DNA from: Eubacterium sp. AF16-48
Lineage (GTDB): Bacteria; Bacillota; Clostridia; Lachnospirales; Lachnospiraceae
Assembly: GCF_003479405.1 (NCBI RefSeq)
Contig: NZ_QUHB01000011.1
Location: 7,031 to 71,030, forward strand
Direction: 5' to 3'
Length of the DNA stretch: 64,000 bases
How positions within the stretch are numbered: the stretch's first letter is position 1; every line of letters starts with the position of its first letter. The notes under the pieces were generated by a model. That model saw only the letters and a program-made list of their open reading frames with translations, was not told the origin of the DNA and ran no database searches. Both the position numbers and the translations under genes were made by a program. Shown piece after piece: positions 50,292-58,978 of this stretch.

Positions 50292-50628
50292 ATGGACGAT
50301 AGAAACAACGATTTCGACTTCGATTTTATGCCTATAGGACAAGCGATTAAGAGAGCAGGAACTGCACAGGGGATGACAAGAGAACAACTTTCTCGTATCG
50401 TTGATTACGACCCAAGACATCTACAAGCTATTGAAAACGAGGGTCAATATCCAAGTTTAGAATTGTTCATTCAACTTGTAACCATCTGATGAAGAGCAGA
50501 TGAGAGATAAAATTGAAAAACTATGTAGAAAAAATTATAACATACAAAATGTACGGTATGAACAATTTGCAGATGGGGAGGAAGTCGAAAATACCTGTCA
50601 GTACAAGAATGCGTACGAAGGTATTTAA
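50292..50628 (+). pseudogene. XRE-type regulator of mobile-element origin, frameshifted
   Basis: ATG 50292 after AAGGTGGTGAG opens a Cro/C1 helix-turn-helix: MPIGQAIKRAGTAQGMTREQ, LSRIVDYDPRHLQAIENEGQ, PSLELFIQLV, a form common in regulators carried by conjugative elements of Firmicutes. The frame ends at 50489. In the next frame coding-like sequence continues from 50485 (SDEEQMRDKIEKLCRKNYNI onward) to a stop at 50628. It is a broken gene marking the edge of an integrated element. Confidence 0.55.
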
Positions 50629-50684
50629 TGAACTAAAAAAATACGAATATAAAAATTTACATACAATAAATTAGGTAGTGAATA

Positions 50685-50724
50685 GCGTTTACAACAAAAA
50701 GGTTGCGTTTACAACAAAAGGATT
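50685..50724 (+). repeat. 20-bp direct repeat at island edge
   Basis: GCGTTTACAACAAAAAGGTT and GCGTTTACAACAAAAGGATT follow each other with a 20-bp period, between the broken regulator and the ORF remnant. Confidence 0.6.
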
Positions 50725-50736
50725 GAAAGTTAATAA

Positions 50737-51063
50737 AAGAAGGAATATGTTGACAGTCTAAAAGAGGAACTTAACAAACCGGAGAATAAGGAACAGCTTA
50801 ATTCAGTGTTAAAAGGTTTTGGTTCAGAAGATGAATATTGGGATTATGAATATATGGTTTATCAGAAACAACTGCCTATTCAGAAATATGTTAAGAGCCT
50901 TGAAAATGATTATAATAATGCACATCAGGACGAATTTACAGAAGAACAATTGGCACAGAATTGGAATACCAAGCTGGATTCTATCAAGAAAAAGTTAGTA
51001 AAAGAGCAGCAATTTAAAGATGTTCAGAAACCTGTAGATATAGGACAAAGCTTTCAGGAGTAG
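50737..51063 (+). pseudogene. Remnant of an unidentified coding gene, N-terminus lost
   Basis: The frame is open from about 50737, after two stops in a row, to the stop at 51063. It contains EYVDSLKEELNKPENKEQLN, then FGSEDEYWDYEYMVYQKQLP and the helical, charged EQLAQNWNTKLDSIKKKLVK. There is no start codon with a ribosome site near the beginning; an internal start near 50806 would give 85 residues. It looks like the C-terminal end of a larger protein of an integrated element. Family not recognised. Confidence 0.45.
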
Positions 51064-51122
51064 TATGTGGAAGTTTGAAGAATAGCATGTGGAATAGTAT
51101 ATAAAAGGAATATTTAAATAAA

Positions 51123-51160
51123 GAAGTCTGATTGGAAAAAAATCCAGTCAGGCTTTTTTT
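51123..51160 (+). terminator. Intrinsic terminator at right edge of the island
   Basis: AAGTCTGATTGGA pairs with TCCAGTCAGGCTT, followed by TTTTTTT. Confidence 0.8.
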
Positions 51161-51534
51161 GACATCAAATTACCCTAATATTACGTAATGCCTTATATCT
51201 AAGGTAGTTTCTTAGCTCAAATCGGTGCGAGCACATGTGGAATTACCAAGGCATCGTTAATTTTCTTTATTTTTATGGTAATCGTGTTGGTTACACAGTA
51301 ATGTGAGGAAGTGTTTGGGTATATTTAACATATGAAACGGCTTATTTTACAAGAATTATCCATTATAATTTTAAATTTCATGTATTCATATCCGCCGGAG
51401 TTTTTTCATAACTTATGGACTAATTCCCACCACAATATGATAACTTAAAAGCTTATTTTAGCCCTTAAAATCACCATTACATATTGAAAACAATAAGAAA
51501 CAATAAAAAGTAATAAAAAATAATAAAAAAATCG
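51161..51534. other. Non-coding stretch before the glycyl radical operon
   Basis: No gene seen. Bases 51188-51254 are bounded by ATGCCTT and AAGGCAT and contain nested complementary pieces (GGTA/TACC, AGCTC/GAGC), so a cruciform or RNA fold is possible. The inner part resembles a tRNA D-arm, but no cloverleaf can be completed. The rest is AT-rich without repeats. Confidence 0.35.
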
Positions 51535-51561
51535 TTGACTTTACATATATCCCGTTATAAA
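51535..51561 (+). promoter_or_regulatory. Possible promoter of the glycyl radical operon
   Basis: TTGACT (51535-51540) and TATAAA (51556-51561) with a short 15-bp spacer, about 30 bases before the start codon. The short spacer suggests a regulated promoter. Confidence 0.4.
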
Positions 51562-51590
51562 ATGAAACCATAGAGATGAAGGAGGTGGAT

Positions 51591-53945
51591 ATGTTGAGTT
51601 GTTTAGTTAAAACAGACAGAATTGAAACATTAAAGAATAGAATGCTCTCGGTTCCAAGATATGCATCTATTGAACAGGCAAAGATTATTACAGACACATA
51701 TAAAGCACATGAAGGTGAGCCACGTATTATGCAGAGAGCGTACTCACTTAAGAACTGCTTAGAAAAGATAGGTATTAGCATTGAACCGGAAGAACTGATT
51801 GTGGGAAACAGAACAGCCGGTGTGAGATACGGAGTGGTTTTCCCGGAAAGCGGCAGCACATGGGTAGATAAGGAATTTGAAACTCTTCCAACCAGACCAC
51901 AGGACAAGTTTAATGTTCATGAAGAAGATATTAAATATTTCAGAGAAGTAATATATCCTTATTGGCAGGGAAAATCATTAGAGGATGTGCTTAAGGCACG
52001 CTACGGAAAAGAGATTGATGAAATATCAAAGGTAGCAAAAATAAATCAGAAAGATCATGCACAGGGACACATTAATCCTGATTGCGAAGGATGGCTTAAG
52101 AAAGGTCCGGCAGGTCTTAAGGCAGAGGCACAGAAACATTTAGATGAAGAAACAGATGAAGAAAAGAAGCTTTTCTATAAGAGTGTTGTAACTGTTATGG
52201 ACGGAGCTATTAACTTCATTATGAGATATCATTATTTGTTATTAGAGGAAGCTAAGGAAAATCCGAAGTGGGCAGATAACATGAAGACAGTGGCTGAAAT
52301 CTGTAAAAACATTGCAGAAAGACCGCCGGTTACTTTTCACGAGGCAGCGCAGTCATTGTGGTTCTTATTTGTAATCCTGCAGATGGAATCAAATGCATCA
52401 TCATTTTCACCGGGAAGAATGGACGTTTATATGTATCCTTATTATAAACATGACAGAGAAAATGGTGTTAGTGACCAGGATATATTGGAAATTATAGAAA
52501 GCCTTTGGCTTAAATTTAATGAAATTGTATATATGAGGAACTCAAACAGTGCTAAATTCTTTGCGGGATTCCCTATTGGATTTAACATTGCGGTAGGTGG
52601 TCAGGATGAAAATGGAGAGCCATATGAAAATGAACTTTCTTATTTATTCCTGAAATCTCAGGAACATATCGGTTTGCCACAGCCAAATCTTTCAGTAAGA
52701 CTTTGTGAAAAAACCAGTGACAAATTATTGAAGGCAGCCATAAAGGTTGTTTCTCTTGGAAGCGGTATGCCGCAGTTCTTTAATGATAAGGCGGTTATCC
52801 CGGCTATGATAAAGGATTTAGGCATTGAAGAAAAGGATGCAAGAAATTATGCAATTGTAGGTTGTGTTGAACTTACTACTCAGGGAGATAATCTGGGATG
52901 GTCAGATGCAGCAATGTTTAACTTAAATAAGGCATTAGAACTTACTTTGACAGGTGGCAAATGCCTCATAACAGGAAAACAGCTGGCACCGGATAGAGGA
53001 AATCTAACAACATATGAAACTTTTGAAGATTTGGAAGAAGCCTTCAGACAGAACATAGACTACTTTATGGATAAGATGATAAAGGCATGTGAGCAGGTTG
53101 AGCAGGCACACATGGATCTTCTTCCGACACCATTTTTGTCATCGGTTATTAATAACTGTATGGATAAAGGAATTGACGTTACACGAGGCGGTGCAAAGTA
53201 CAATTTATCGGGCATTCAGATGATACAGGTAGCAAATCTGGCAGACAGCCTTGCGGCAATTAAGCAGATGGTGTATGACGAGAAAAAGGTGTCAAAGGAA
53301 AGACTTCTTAAGGCACTTGAGAACAATTATGAAGGTGACGAGATTTTAAGAACAATGCTTCTTAACAAGGTCCCTAAATACGGAAACGATGTTGAGTGGG
53401 TTGATAATCTTGGAGCAAAATGGGCAAAATATTTCCGTGAAAGAATTGGAAAGTTTGCCAATTACAGAGGCGGAAAATATCATACAGGAATGTATACTGT
53501 TTCAGCTCATGTACCAATGGGTGAAAATGTGGGAGCCTCTCCTGATGGAAGATATTCTAAGACACCGTTAGCTGATGGAGGTATGTCACCGGTTTACGGA
53601 CGTGATGAACATGGACCGACAGCGGTTCTTAAGTCAGTGTCAAGGTTAGATAAGAGCTGGACTACTAACGGAGGACTTCTTAATATGAAGTTTTTACCGG
53701 AATTTTTCAAAACTGAAAATGGAATCGACAAATTCGCTAAGATGTTAAGAACTTTTGTGGATTTGGAGATACCTCATATACAGTTTAATGTTGTAAGAAA
53801 AGAAGATTTGTTGGCGGCTAAGAAGAATCCGGAGCAGTACAGAAACCTTACAGTCCGTGTTGCAGGATATACTGCATACTTTGTGGAACTGGCGGGAGAA
53901 CTTCAGGATGAAATTATTGCCAGAACAAGTTATGACGATATTTAA
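51591..53945 (+). CDS. pflD: PflD-type glycyl radical enzyme
   Basis: 784 residues from ATG 51591 after AAGGAGGTG. The thiyl-radical cysteine lies in IVGCVELTTQGDN (C425, with Glu 427) and the glycyl radical in RVAGYTAYF (G759). GCVE is the pattern of C-O or C-N cleaving eliminases, not of true pyruvate formate-lyase (which has two adjacent Cys). From memory the sequence follows E. coli PflD closely (GNRT, TRPQDKF, ESNASSFSPGRMDVYM, FAGFPIG, GCVEL), more than YbiW (GCIET). PflD is reported to open 1,5-anhydromannitol-6-phosphate to 1-deoxyfructose-6-phosphate. The activase and aldolase genes follow directly, fitting that pathway. Substrate is inference. Confidence 0.85.
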   Translation: MLSCLVKTDRIETLKNRMLSVPRYASIEQAKIITDTYKAHEGEPRIMQRAYSLKNCLEKIGISIEPEELIVGNRTAGVRYGVVFPESGSTWVDKEFETLPTRPQDKFNVHEEDIKYFREVIYPYWQGKSLEDVLKARYGKEIDEISKVAKINQKDHAQGHINPDCEGWLKKGPAGLKAEAQKHLDEETDEEKKLFYKSVVTVMDGAINFIMRYHYLLLEEAKENPKWADNMKTVAEICKNIAERPPVTFHEAAQSLWFLFVILQMESNASSFSPGRMDVYMYPYYKHDRENGVSDQDILEIIESLWLKFNEIVYMRNSNSAKFFAGFPIGFNIAVGGQDENGEPYENELSYLFLKSQEHIGLPQPNLSVRLCEKTSDKLLKAAIKVVSLGSGMPQFFNDKAVIPAMIKDLGIEEKDARNYAIVGCVELTTQGDNLGWSDAAMFNLNKALELTLTGGKCLITGKQLAPDRGNLTTYETFEDLEEAFRQNIDYFMDKMIKACEQVEQAHMDLLPTPFLSSVINNCMDKGIDVTRGGAKYNLSGIQMIQVANLADSLAAIKQMVYDEKKVSKERLLKALENNYEGDEILRTMLLNKVPKYGNDVEWVDNLGAKWAKYFRERIGKFANYRGGKYHTGMYTVSAHVPMGENVGASPDGRYSKTPLADGGMSPVYGRDEHGPTAVLKSVSRLDKSWTTNGGLLNMKFLPEFFKTENGIDKFAKMLRTFVDLEIPHIQFNVVRKEDLLAAKKNPEQYRNLTVRVAGYTAYFVELAGELQDEIIARTSYDDI

Positions 53946-53963
53946 ATTTAAGAAAGTGATGAT

Positions 53964-54881
53964 GTGAATTTGAAAGGTTACGTTTTCGATTTTAAGAGAT
54001 TTTCTACCCATGACGGACATGGCATCAGGACAACGGTTTTTCTTAAGGGATGTACCTTAAACTGTGTCTGGTGTCAGAACCCTGAGGGGATTTCAATTAA
54101 ACAAAGACCTCTGTATTTCCCAAATAAATGCATACATTGTAATACATGTGTGCATTTGGCGGAAAACGGTGGTGTAACGGAAGTTGACGGAAAGATAAAG
54201 CTTGATGTTTCCAAGGTGGAGAACTGGCATTATATAATTGACAGTTGTCCGTCGGTGGCACTAACCATGGATTCCAGGGAAATGACATCTCAGGAGGTAG
54301 TGGAGGAAGCCTGTAAGGATGCACCGTTTTTTAAATATGGTGGTGGAGTTACCCTGTCCGGTGGTGAGCCGTTGTTTCAACATGAGTTTGCCATTGAAAT
54401 ATTAAAAGGTTTAAAAGAAAAAAACATAACTACTACCATTGAGACGGCATCTCATATTCCTATGCCTATATATAAGGAAGCCATGAAGTATATTGACTAT
54501 GTATACGCAGACCTAAAAATAATGGATAGCAACCTTCATAAAAAGTATACGGGCGTAGATAACACTAGGATAGTGCAAAATTTGAAGTGGCTGCTTATGT
54601 CAGAAAAGAAAGAAAATGTTATAATAAGAACACCACTAATACCCGGCATGACTGCGACTGAAGAAAATATTGCAGGAATTGCAAAGTTTATAAGCGGTTT
54701 GTACCCGGAAGTAAAATACGAGATTTTAAATTACAATCCATTGGCACAGGCAAAGTATGACATGGTGGATAAGGAATTTTGTTTTGAAAACAATCCGCCG
54801 TTATACAGCGATGACCAGATGAGAGCATTTGGAAAAATTGCCACAGACAATGGCGTGAAAAATCTTATATTGGAAATATAA
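53964..54881 (+). CDS. pflC: Glycyl radical enzyme activase (radical SAM)
   Basis: 305 residues from GTG 53964, 18 bases behind the radical enzyme gene. The radical-SAM cluster motif is GCTLNCVWCQNPEG (C30, C34, C37). An inserted ferredoxin-like part has CIHCNTC (about 52-58) and a later SCPSVAL; this looks like one extra 4Fe-4S site rather than the usual two. GGGVTLSGGEPLFQ binds SAM. It installs the glycyl radical on the upstream enzyme using reduced flavodoxin or ferredoxin and SAM. It needs anaerobic conditions. Confidence 0.93.
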   Translation: MNLKGYVFDFKRFSTHDGHGIRTTVFLKGCTLNCVWCQNPEGISIKQRPLYFPNKCIHCNTCVHLAENGGVTEVDGKIKLDVSKVENWHYIIDSCPSVALTMDSREMTSQEVVEEACKDAPFFKYGGGVTLSGGEPLFQHEFAIEILKGLKEKNITTTIETASHIPMPIYKEAMKYIDYVYADLKIMDSNLHKKYTGVDNTRIVQNLKWLLMSEKKENVIIRTPLIPGMTATEENIAGIAKFISGLYPEVKYEILNYNPLAQAKYDMVDKEFCFENNPPLYSDDQMRAFGKIATDNGVKNLILEI

Positions 54882-54956
54882 GTATTTAGAAGTATAAGTA
54901 AATAATTAACGGTGGTTAATTAAATATAGAAAGAGAGAATTTTGGAGGTAAAAAAG

Positions 54957-55634
54957 ATGAAGTTAATTATTGATGACGCAAACATTGAGAAGGTAAAAAA
55001 AGTTTGGGAATTATATCCTTGTGATGGTGTTACAACTAATCCGTCTATTTTGGCTAAAAGTGGAAGAAATCCGTATGAGGTTCTCTCAGAACTGAGGGAA
55101 ATCGTTGGAAAAGACGGAGAACTTCATGTTCAGGTAGTTTCAAAAGATGCAGAAGGCATGATTGAAGAAGCTAAAGTAATTAGAGAAAAATTAGGAGAAA
55201 ATACATTTGTAAAGGTTCCTACAACACCACAGGGACTTAAGGCAATGAAGGCTTTAGCAGCAGAGGGAGTAAACATTACAGCAACAGCTATTTACACACC
55301 AATGCAGGCATTTTTAGCAGCAAAAGCCGGTGCAAAATATACAGCACCGTACATTAATAGAATTGATAACTTTGGATATAACGGCGTTCAGGTAGCTATG
55401 GATATTCAGGATATTTTTGAAAATAACAATCTTCCATGTGAAGTTCTTGCAGCAAGCTTCAAGAATTCACAGCAGGTACTTGAACTTACTAAATATGGAA
55501 TAGGGGCATCTACAGTAGCAACAGACGTAATTGAAGGTCTTATTAAAAATGCAGCAATCGACGCAGCAATCGACGCATTTAACAAAGACTTTGAGTCAAT
55601 TACAGGAGAAGGAAAAACAATGGCAAATTGCTAA
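54957..55634 (+). CDS. fsa: Fructose-6-phosphate aldolase (FsaA/FsaB family)
   Basis: 225 residues from ATG 54957 after GGAGGT. Class I aldolase of the small transaldolase family: IIDDANIEKVKK, DGVTTNPSILAKSG (about 24-37) and the Schiff-base lysine in TFVKVPTTPQG (K86, one off from K85 of E. coli FSA), then NITATAIYTPMQAFLAAKAG. It splits fructose-6-phosphate, or 1-deoxyfructose-6-phosphate, into glyceraldehyde-3-phosphate and dihydroxyacetone or hydroxyacetone. Co-occurrence with a PflD-type enzyme and activase supports the deoxy substrate. Confidence 0.92.
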   Translation: MKLIIDDANIEKVKKVWELYPCDGVTTNPSILAKSGRNPYEVLSELREIVGKDGELHVQVVSKDAEGMIEEAKVIREKLGENTFVKVPTTPQGLKAMKALAAEGVNITATAIYTPMQAFLAAKAGAKYTAPYINRIDNFGYNGVQVAMDIQDIFENNNLPCEVLAASFKNSQQVLELTKYGIGASTVATDVIEGLIKNAAIDAAIDAFNKDFESITGEGKTMANC

Positions 55635-55654
55635 TTCACAATCTCTTTCTAATA

Positions 55655-55687
55655 GGCGGGTTTCCGGTAGCGGAGCCCGCCATTTTT
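55655..55687 (+). terminator. Intrinsic terminator of the radical-enzyme operon
   Basis: GGCGGG pairs with CCCGCC and TCCG with CGGA inside, then ATTTTT. Confidence 0.85.
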
Positions 55688-55726
55688 AAGGTGATAATTA
55701 TACCATTCCCACCTAATGATATTTTG

Positions 55727-55755
55727 TTGACAAAATGCCCATAAAATAATAGAAT
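55727..55755 (+). promoter_or_regulatory. Promoter of the metG leader
   Basis: Perfect TTGACA (55727-55732), 17-bp spacer, TAGAAT (55750-55755); start near 55762. Confidence 0.75.
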
Positions 55756-55761
55756 TATGAG

Positions 55762-56040
55762 CAGAAGACAAATGCCACGAAAGGAAGAGTAGGTAGCGGA
55801 TTCGCTTAAAGAGAGCCCGGTAAGGTGGAAGCGGGCAGTGAGAGAAACTACTGAACATGGCCCTGGAGCAGCAATGGTGAAACAGATGGGATATATTCCA
55901 TTTCTGAAAGTAGCTATTGACGGTTGCACCCGTTACAGCGCAAATGAGATATAAAGATACAACATCTTTATATGAAGTAAAGTGGTACCACGAAGTTTGA
56001 ACTCTCGTCTTTGCAAAAAAAGATGGGAGTTATTTTTATT
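55762..56040 (+). promoter_or_regulatory. T-box riboswitch (methionine) upstream of metG
   Basis: Stem I starts with AGGAAGAGTAGGTAGCG; the specifier region reads TGAACATGGCCCTGGAG, so the likely specifier codon is ATG (Met). The T-box core AAGTGGTACCACGAAG (55979-55994) is followed by the terminator hairpin AACTCTCGTCTTT with AAAGATGGGAGTT and a T-run (near 56000-56040). Uncharged initiator or elongator tRNA-Met would stabilise the antiterminator and allow metG expression. Confidence 0.92.
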
Positions 56041-56146
56041 TGTGTAAGCATGGTGGCAGTAATACTTACATTATATTAAATAAAGGTTTCACAAACATGT
56101 TAATAATTGCAAAAAATAGCAGATAATAAATATAAGGAGAAAAAAG

Positions 56147-58096
56147 ATGGCAAAGAAAACATTTTATTTAACAACAGCAATTGCGTACACATCAGGCAAG
56201 CCTCATATTGGAAATACTTACGAGGCAATTTTGGCAGACAGCATTGTACGTTTCAAAAGACAGCAGGGATATGACGTAAGATTCCAGACAGGAACAGATG
56301 AGCATGGACAGAAAATTGAGTTAAAGGCAGCAGAAGCCGGAGTTACTCCAAAGGAATTTGTTGATAAAGTTTCAGGAGAAATCAAAACAATCTGGGATCT
56401 TGTAGGAACATCATATGACAAATTTATAAGAACAACAGATGAATATCACGAGAAACAGGTTCAGAAAATTTTTAAGAAGCTTTATGACCAGGGTGATATT
56501 TACAAAGGATATTATGAGGGAATGTACTGCACACCTTGTGAGTCATTTTTCACGGAATCACAGTTAGTAGACGGCAAATGCCCTGACTGTGGAAGGGAGT
56601 GTACACCGGCGAAGGAAGAGGCATACTTCTTTAGAATGAGCAAGTACGCAGACAGACTTATTGAACATATTAATACACATCCTGAATTTATACAGCCGGA
56701 ATCCAGAAAGAATGAAATGATGAACAACTTCCTTCTTCCGGGATTACAGGATTTGTGTGTATCTAGAACTTCATTTAAGTGGGGAGTACCTGTTGACTTT
56801 GATCCAAAGCACGTTATCTATGTTTGGATAGATGCTTTATCAAACTACATTACAGGACTTGGATACGACGTAGACGGAAACAATGATGAGTTATATAACA
56901 AATACTGGCCGGCAGATTTACATCTTATTGGCAAGGATATTCTCCGTTTCCATACAATTTACTGGCCGATAATGCTTATGGCTCTTGACGTTCCTCTTCC
57001 AAAGCAGATTTTCGGACATCCTTGGTTATTACAGGGAGACGGAAAAATGAGTAAGTCAAAGGGAAATGTTATTTACGCTGATGATTTGGCTAACTTATTT
57101 GGAGTTGATGCGGTAAGATATTTTGTTCTTCACGAAATGCCTTTTGACAACGATGGAACAATAACATGGGAGCTTATGGTTGAGAGAATGAACTCTGACC
57201 TGGCAAATACATTGGGAAATCTTGTAAACAGAACAATTTCCATGTCAAATAAGTATTTTAATGGAGTTGTTGAAAATAAAGGGGTTAGCGATGATGTAGA
57301 CGCAGACTTTAAGGAAACTGTTCTTGCAGCACCTAAAAAGGCAGCTGAAAAAATGGATAAACTTAGAGTTGCAGATGCAATTACTGAAATTTTTGCATTA
57401 TTTAAGAGATGTAATAAATATATTGATGAAACAATGCCTTGGGCACTGGCAAAGGAAGAAGACAAGAAGGACAGACTTGCAACAGTGCTTTACAATTTAA
57501 TTGAAGGTATTAATATTGGCGCAAGCCTTTTAGAGCCATTTATGCCTGAAACATCAAAGAAAATTCTTCAGCAGATTAACGCAGAAGCAAGAGCTTTTGA
57601 CGATATGGAAGAATTTGGCAAATACAAATCAGGTAATAAGGTTACTGAAAAGCCGGAAATTTTATTTGCCAGAATGGACATAAAGGACGTTATGGAAAAA
57701 GTTGAAGAAATTAAGGCAGCCCGGAAAAAAGATACTGAAGGAGAAAAATATCCGGAAGTAGAGGCTAAACCTGAGATTACAATTGATGATTTTGACAAGG
57801 TTCAGATTCAGGTAGGTGAGGTAATTAAGTGTGAGCCGGTTCCAAAGGCTAAAAAGCTTCTTGTTTCCCAGATTAAGATTGGAGCAGAAACCCGCCAGAT
57901 AGTATCCGGAATAGCTAAATATTATAAGCCGGAAGAAATGGTAGGAAAGAAGGTTGCTGTTATTACAAACTTAAAGCCTTGTAAGCTTTGCGGTGTTGAG
58001 TCTCAGGGAATGATACTTGCAGCCGGGGATGATGAGGGAAATCTTTCAGTAGTAACAGTAGATAAAGATATAGTAAGTGGAAGTGAAATCTGCTAA
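56147..58096 (+). CDS. metG: Methionyl-tRNA synthetase
   Basis: 649 residues, ATG after AAGGAG. Class I synthetase: HIGN (about 21-24), a zinc knuckle with C-x2-C repeated (CTPC and CPDC, near 128-147), and KMSKSKGN (about 300-307). After the anticodon-binding helices, residues about 545-649 form the tRNA-binding (EMAP/CsaA-like) domain, with VQIQVGEVIKCEPVPKAKKL. Attaches methionine to tRNA-Met. Controlled by the Met T-box directly upstream. Confidence 0.96.
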   Translation: MAKKTFYLTTAIAYTSGKPHIGNTYEAILADSIVRFKRQQGYDVRFQTGTDEHGQKIELKAAEAGVTPKEFVDKVSGEIKTIWDLVGTSYDKFIRTTDEYHEKQVQKIFKKLYDQGDIYKGYYEGMYCTPCESFFTESQLVDGKCPDCGRECTPAKEEAYFFRMSKYADRLIEHINTHPEFIQPESRKNEMMNNFLLPGLQDLCVSRTSFKWGVPVDFDPKHVIYVWIDALSNYITGLGYDVDGNNDELYNKYWPADLHLIGKDILRFHTIYWPIMLMALDVPLPKQIFGHPWLLQGDGKMSKSKGNVIYADDLANLFGVDAVRYFVLHEMPFDNDGTITWELMVERMNSDLANTLGNLVNRTISMSNKYFNGVVENKGVSDDVDADFKETVLAAPKKAAEKMDKLRVADAITEIFALFKRCNKYIDETMPWALAKEEDKKDRLATVLYNLIEGINIGASLLEPFMPETSKKILQQINAEARAFDDMEEFGKYKSGNKVTEKPEILFARMDIKDVMEKVEEIKAARKKDTEGEKYPEVEAKPEITIDDFDKVQIQVGEVIKCEPVPKAKKLLVSQIKIGAETRQIVSGIAKYYKPEEMVGKKVAVITNLKPCKLCGVESQGMILAAGDDEGNLSVVTVDKDIVSGSEIC

Positions 58097-58127
58097 AATA
58101 TAAAGAGAAACTTTATAAGTTATGTAA

Positions 58128-58153
58128 AATCCCATTCCTTAGGGAGTGGGATT
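58128..58153 (+). terminator. Hairpin between metG and tatD
   Basis: AATCCCATTCC pairs with GGGAGTGGGATT around TTA, followed by GTGCATTTT. It is probably a partial terminator; tatD and rsmA lie just downstream. Confidence 0.55.
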
Positions 58154-58198
58154 GTGCATTTTACCGTCAGCATTTATGAAGGAAAAGTTGGAGGAAAT

Positions 58199-58975
58199 AT
58201 GATTTTTGATACACATGCTCATTATGATGATGAGGCATTTGATGATGATCGTGAACAGATTTTAGAACGTATGAGAAACAGAGGGGTTGAATACATAGTA
58301 AATGTGGGAGCATCCATTCATTCATGTAAGACTACCATAGGACTTACAAGAAGGTTTACTTATGTATATGGAGCCCTTGGAGTGCATCCGGATGATGTGG
58401 CTGATTTAACTGAAGAAGATTATGAATGGTTAGAGCGCAGTGTTTACAAGCCAAAGATTGTTGCCGTAGGAGAAATCGGATTGGATTATCATTGGAATGA
58501 AAACAAAGACCAGCAAATCAAAGCTTTTGAGCGTCAGATGCAAATAGCGAGAGAGGCGCAGCTTCCTATTATTATTCACAGCCGTGATGCCGCTAAGGAC
58601 ACATATGATGTAATGAAGGCTAACAGGGCTGACGAAATGGGTGGAATTGTTCACTGCTTTTCATACACAAAGGAAATGGCGAAACAGTTTATGGACATGG
58701 GCTTTTATTTAGGAATTGGCGGAGTTGTTACTTTTTCCAATGCAAGAAAGCTTCAGGAAGTGGTAGAATACATGCCAATGGATAAGATGGTTATTGAAAC
58801 GGATTGCCCATATATGTCACCTGTTCCTAACAGAGGAAAGCGAAATGATTCATTTAATCTGCCTTATGTTGTAAATAAAATAGCTGAAATTAAGGGCATC
58901 AGTCCTACTGAGGTTATTGACATAACATGTGAAAATGCAAAAAATGTATATGGTATAGGAAGAAAGAGGATATAA
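58199..58975 (+). CDS. TatD family metal-dependent DNase/hydrolase
   Basis: 258 residues from ATG 58199 after GGAGGA; the longer frame from 58154 overlaps the hairpin. Metal-site blocks: IFDTHAHYDD (about 2-11), GEIGLDYH (about 97-104), IIHSRDA and IETDCPYMSP (about 200-209). Family members act on DNA ends and other phosphodiesters. It lies 3 bases before rsmA. The ribonuclease M5 gene rnmV, often found between these two in Firmicutes, is absent. Confidence 0.92.
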   Translation: MIFDTHAHYDDEAFDDDREQILERMRNRGVEYIVNVGASIHSCKTTIGLTRRFTYVYGALGVHPDDVADLTEEDYEWLERSVYKPKIVAVGEIGLDYHWNENKDQQIKAFERQMQIAREAQLPIIIHSRDAAKDTYDVMKANRADEMGGIVHCFSYTKEMAKQFMDMGFYLGIGGVVTFSNARKLQEVVEYMPMDKMVIETDCPYMSPVPNRGKRNDSFNLPYVVNKIAEIKGISPTEVIDITCENAKNVYGIGRKRI

Positions 58976-58978
58976 ATA

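Noticed and set aside
51205..51240. tRNA gene
   Set aside because: The D-arm-like piece has no matching anticodon stem, T-arm or acceptor end.
51458..51907. 149-codon minus-strand ORF across the radical-enzyme promoter
   Set aside because: Overlaps the promoter and start of the plus-strand gene and has no homologous features.
51591..53945. True pyruvate formate-lyase
   Set aside because: Only a single cysteine (GCVE) is at the active site; pyruvate formate-lyase has two adjacent cysteines.
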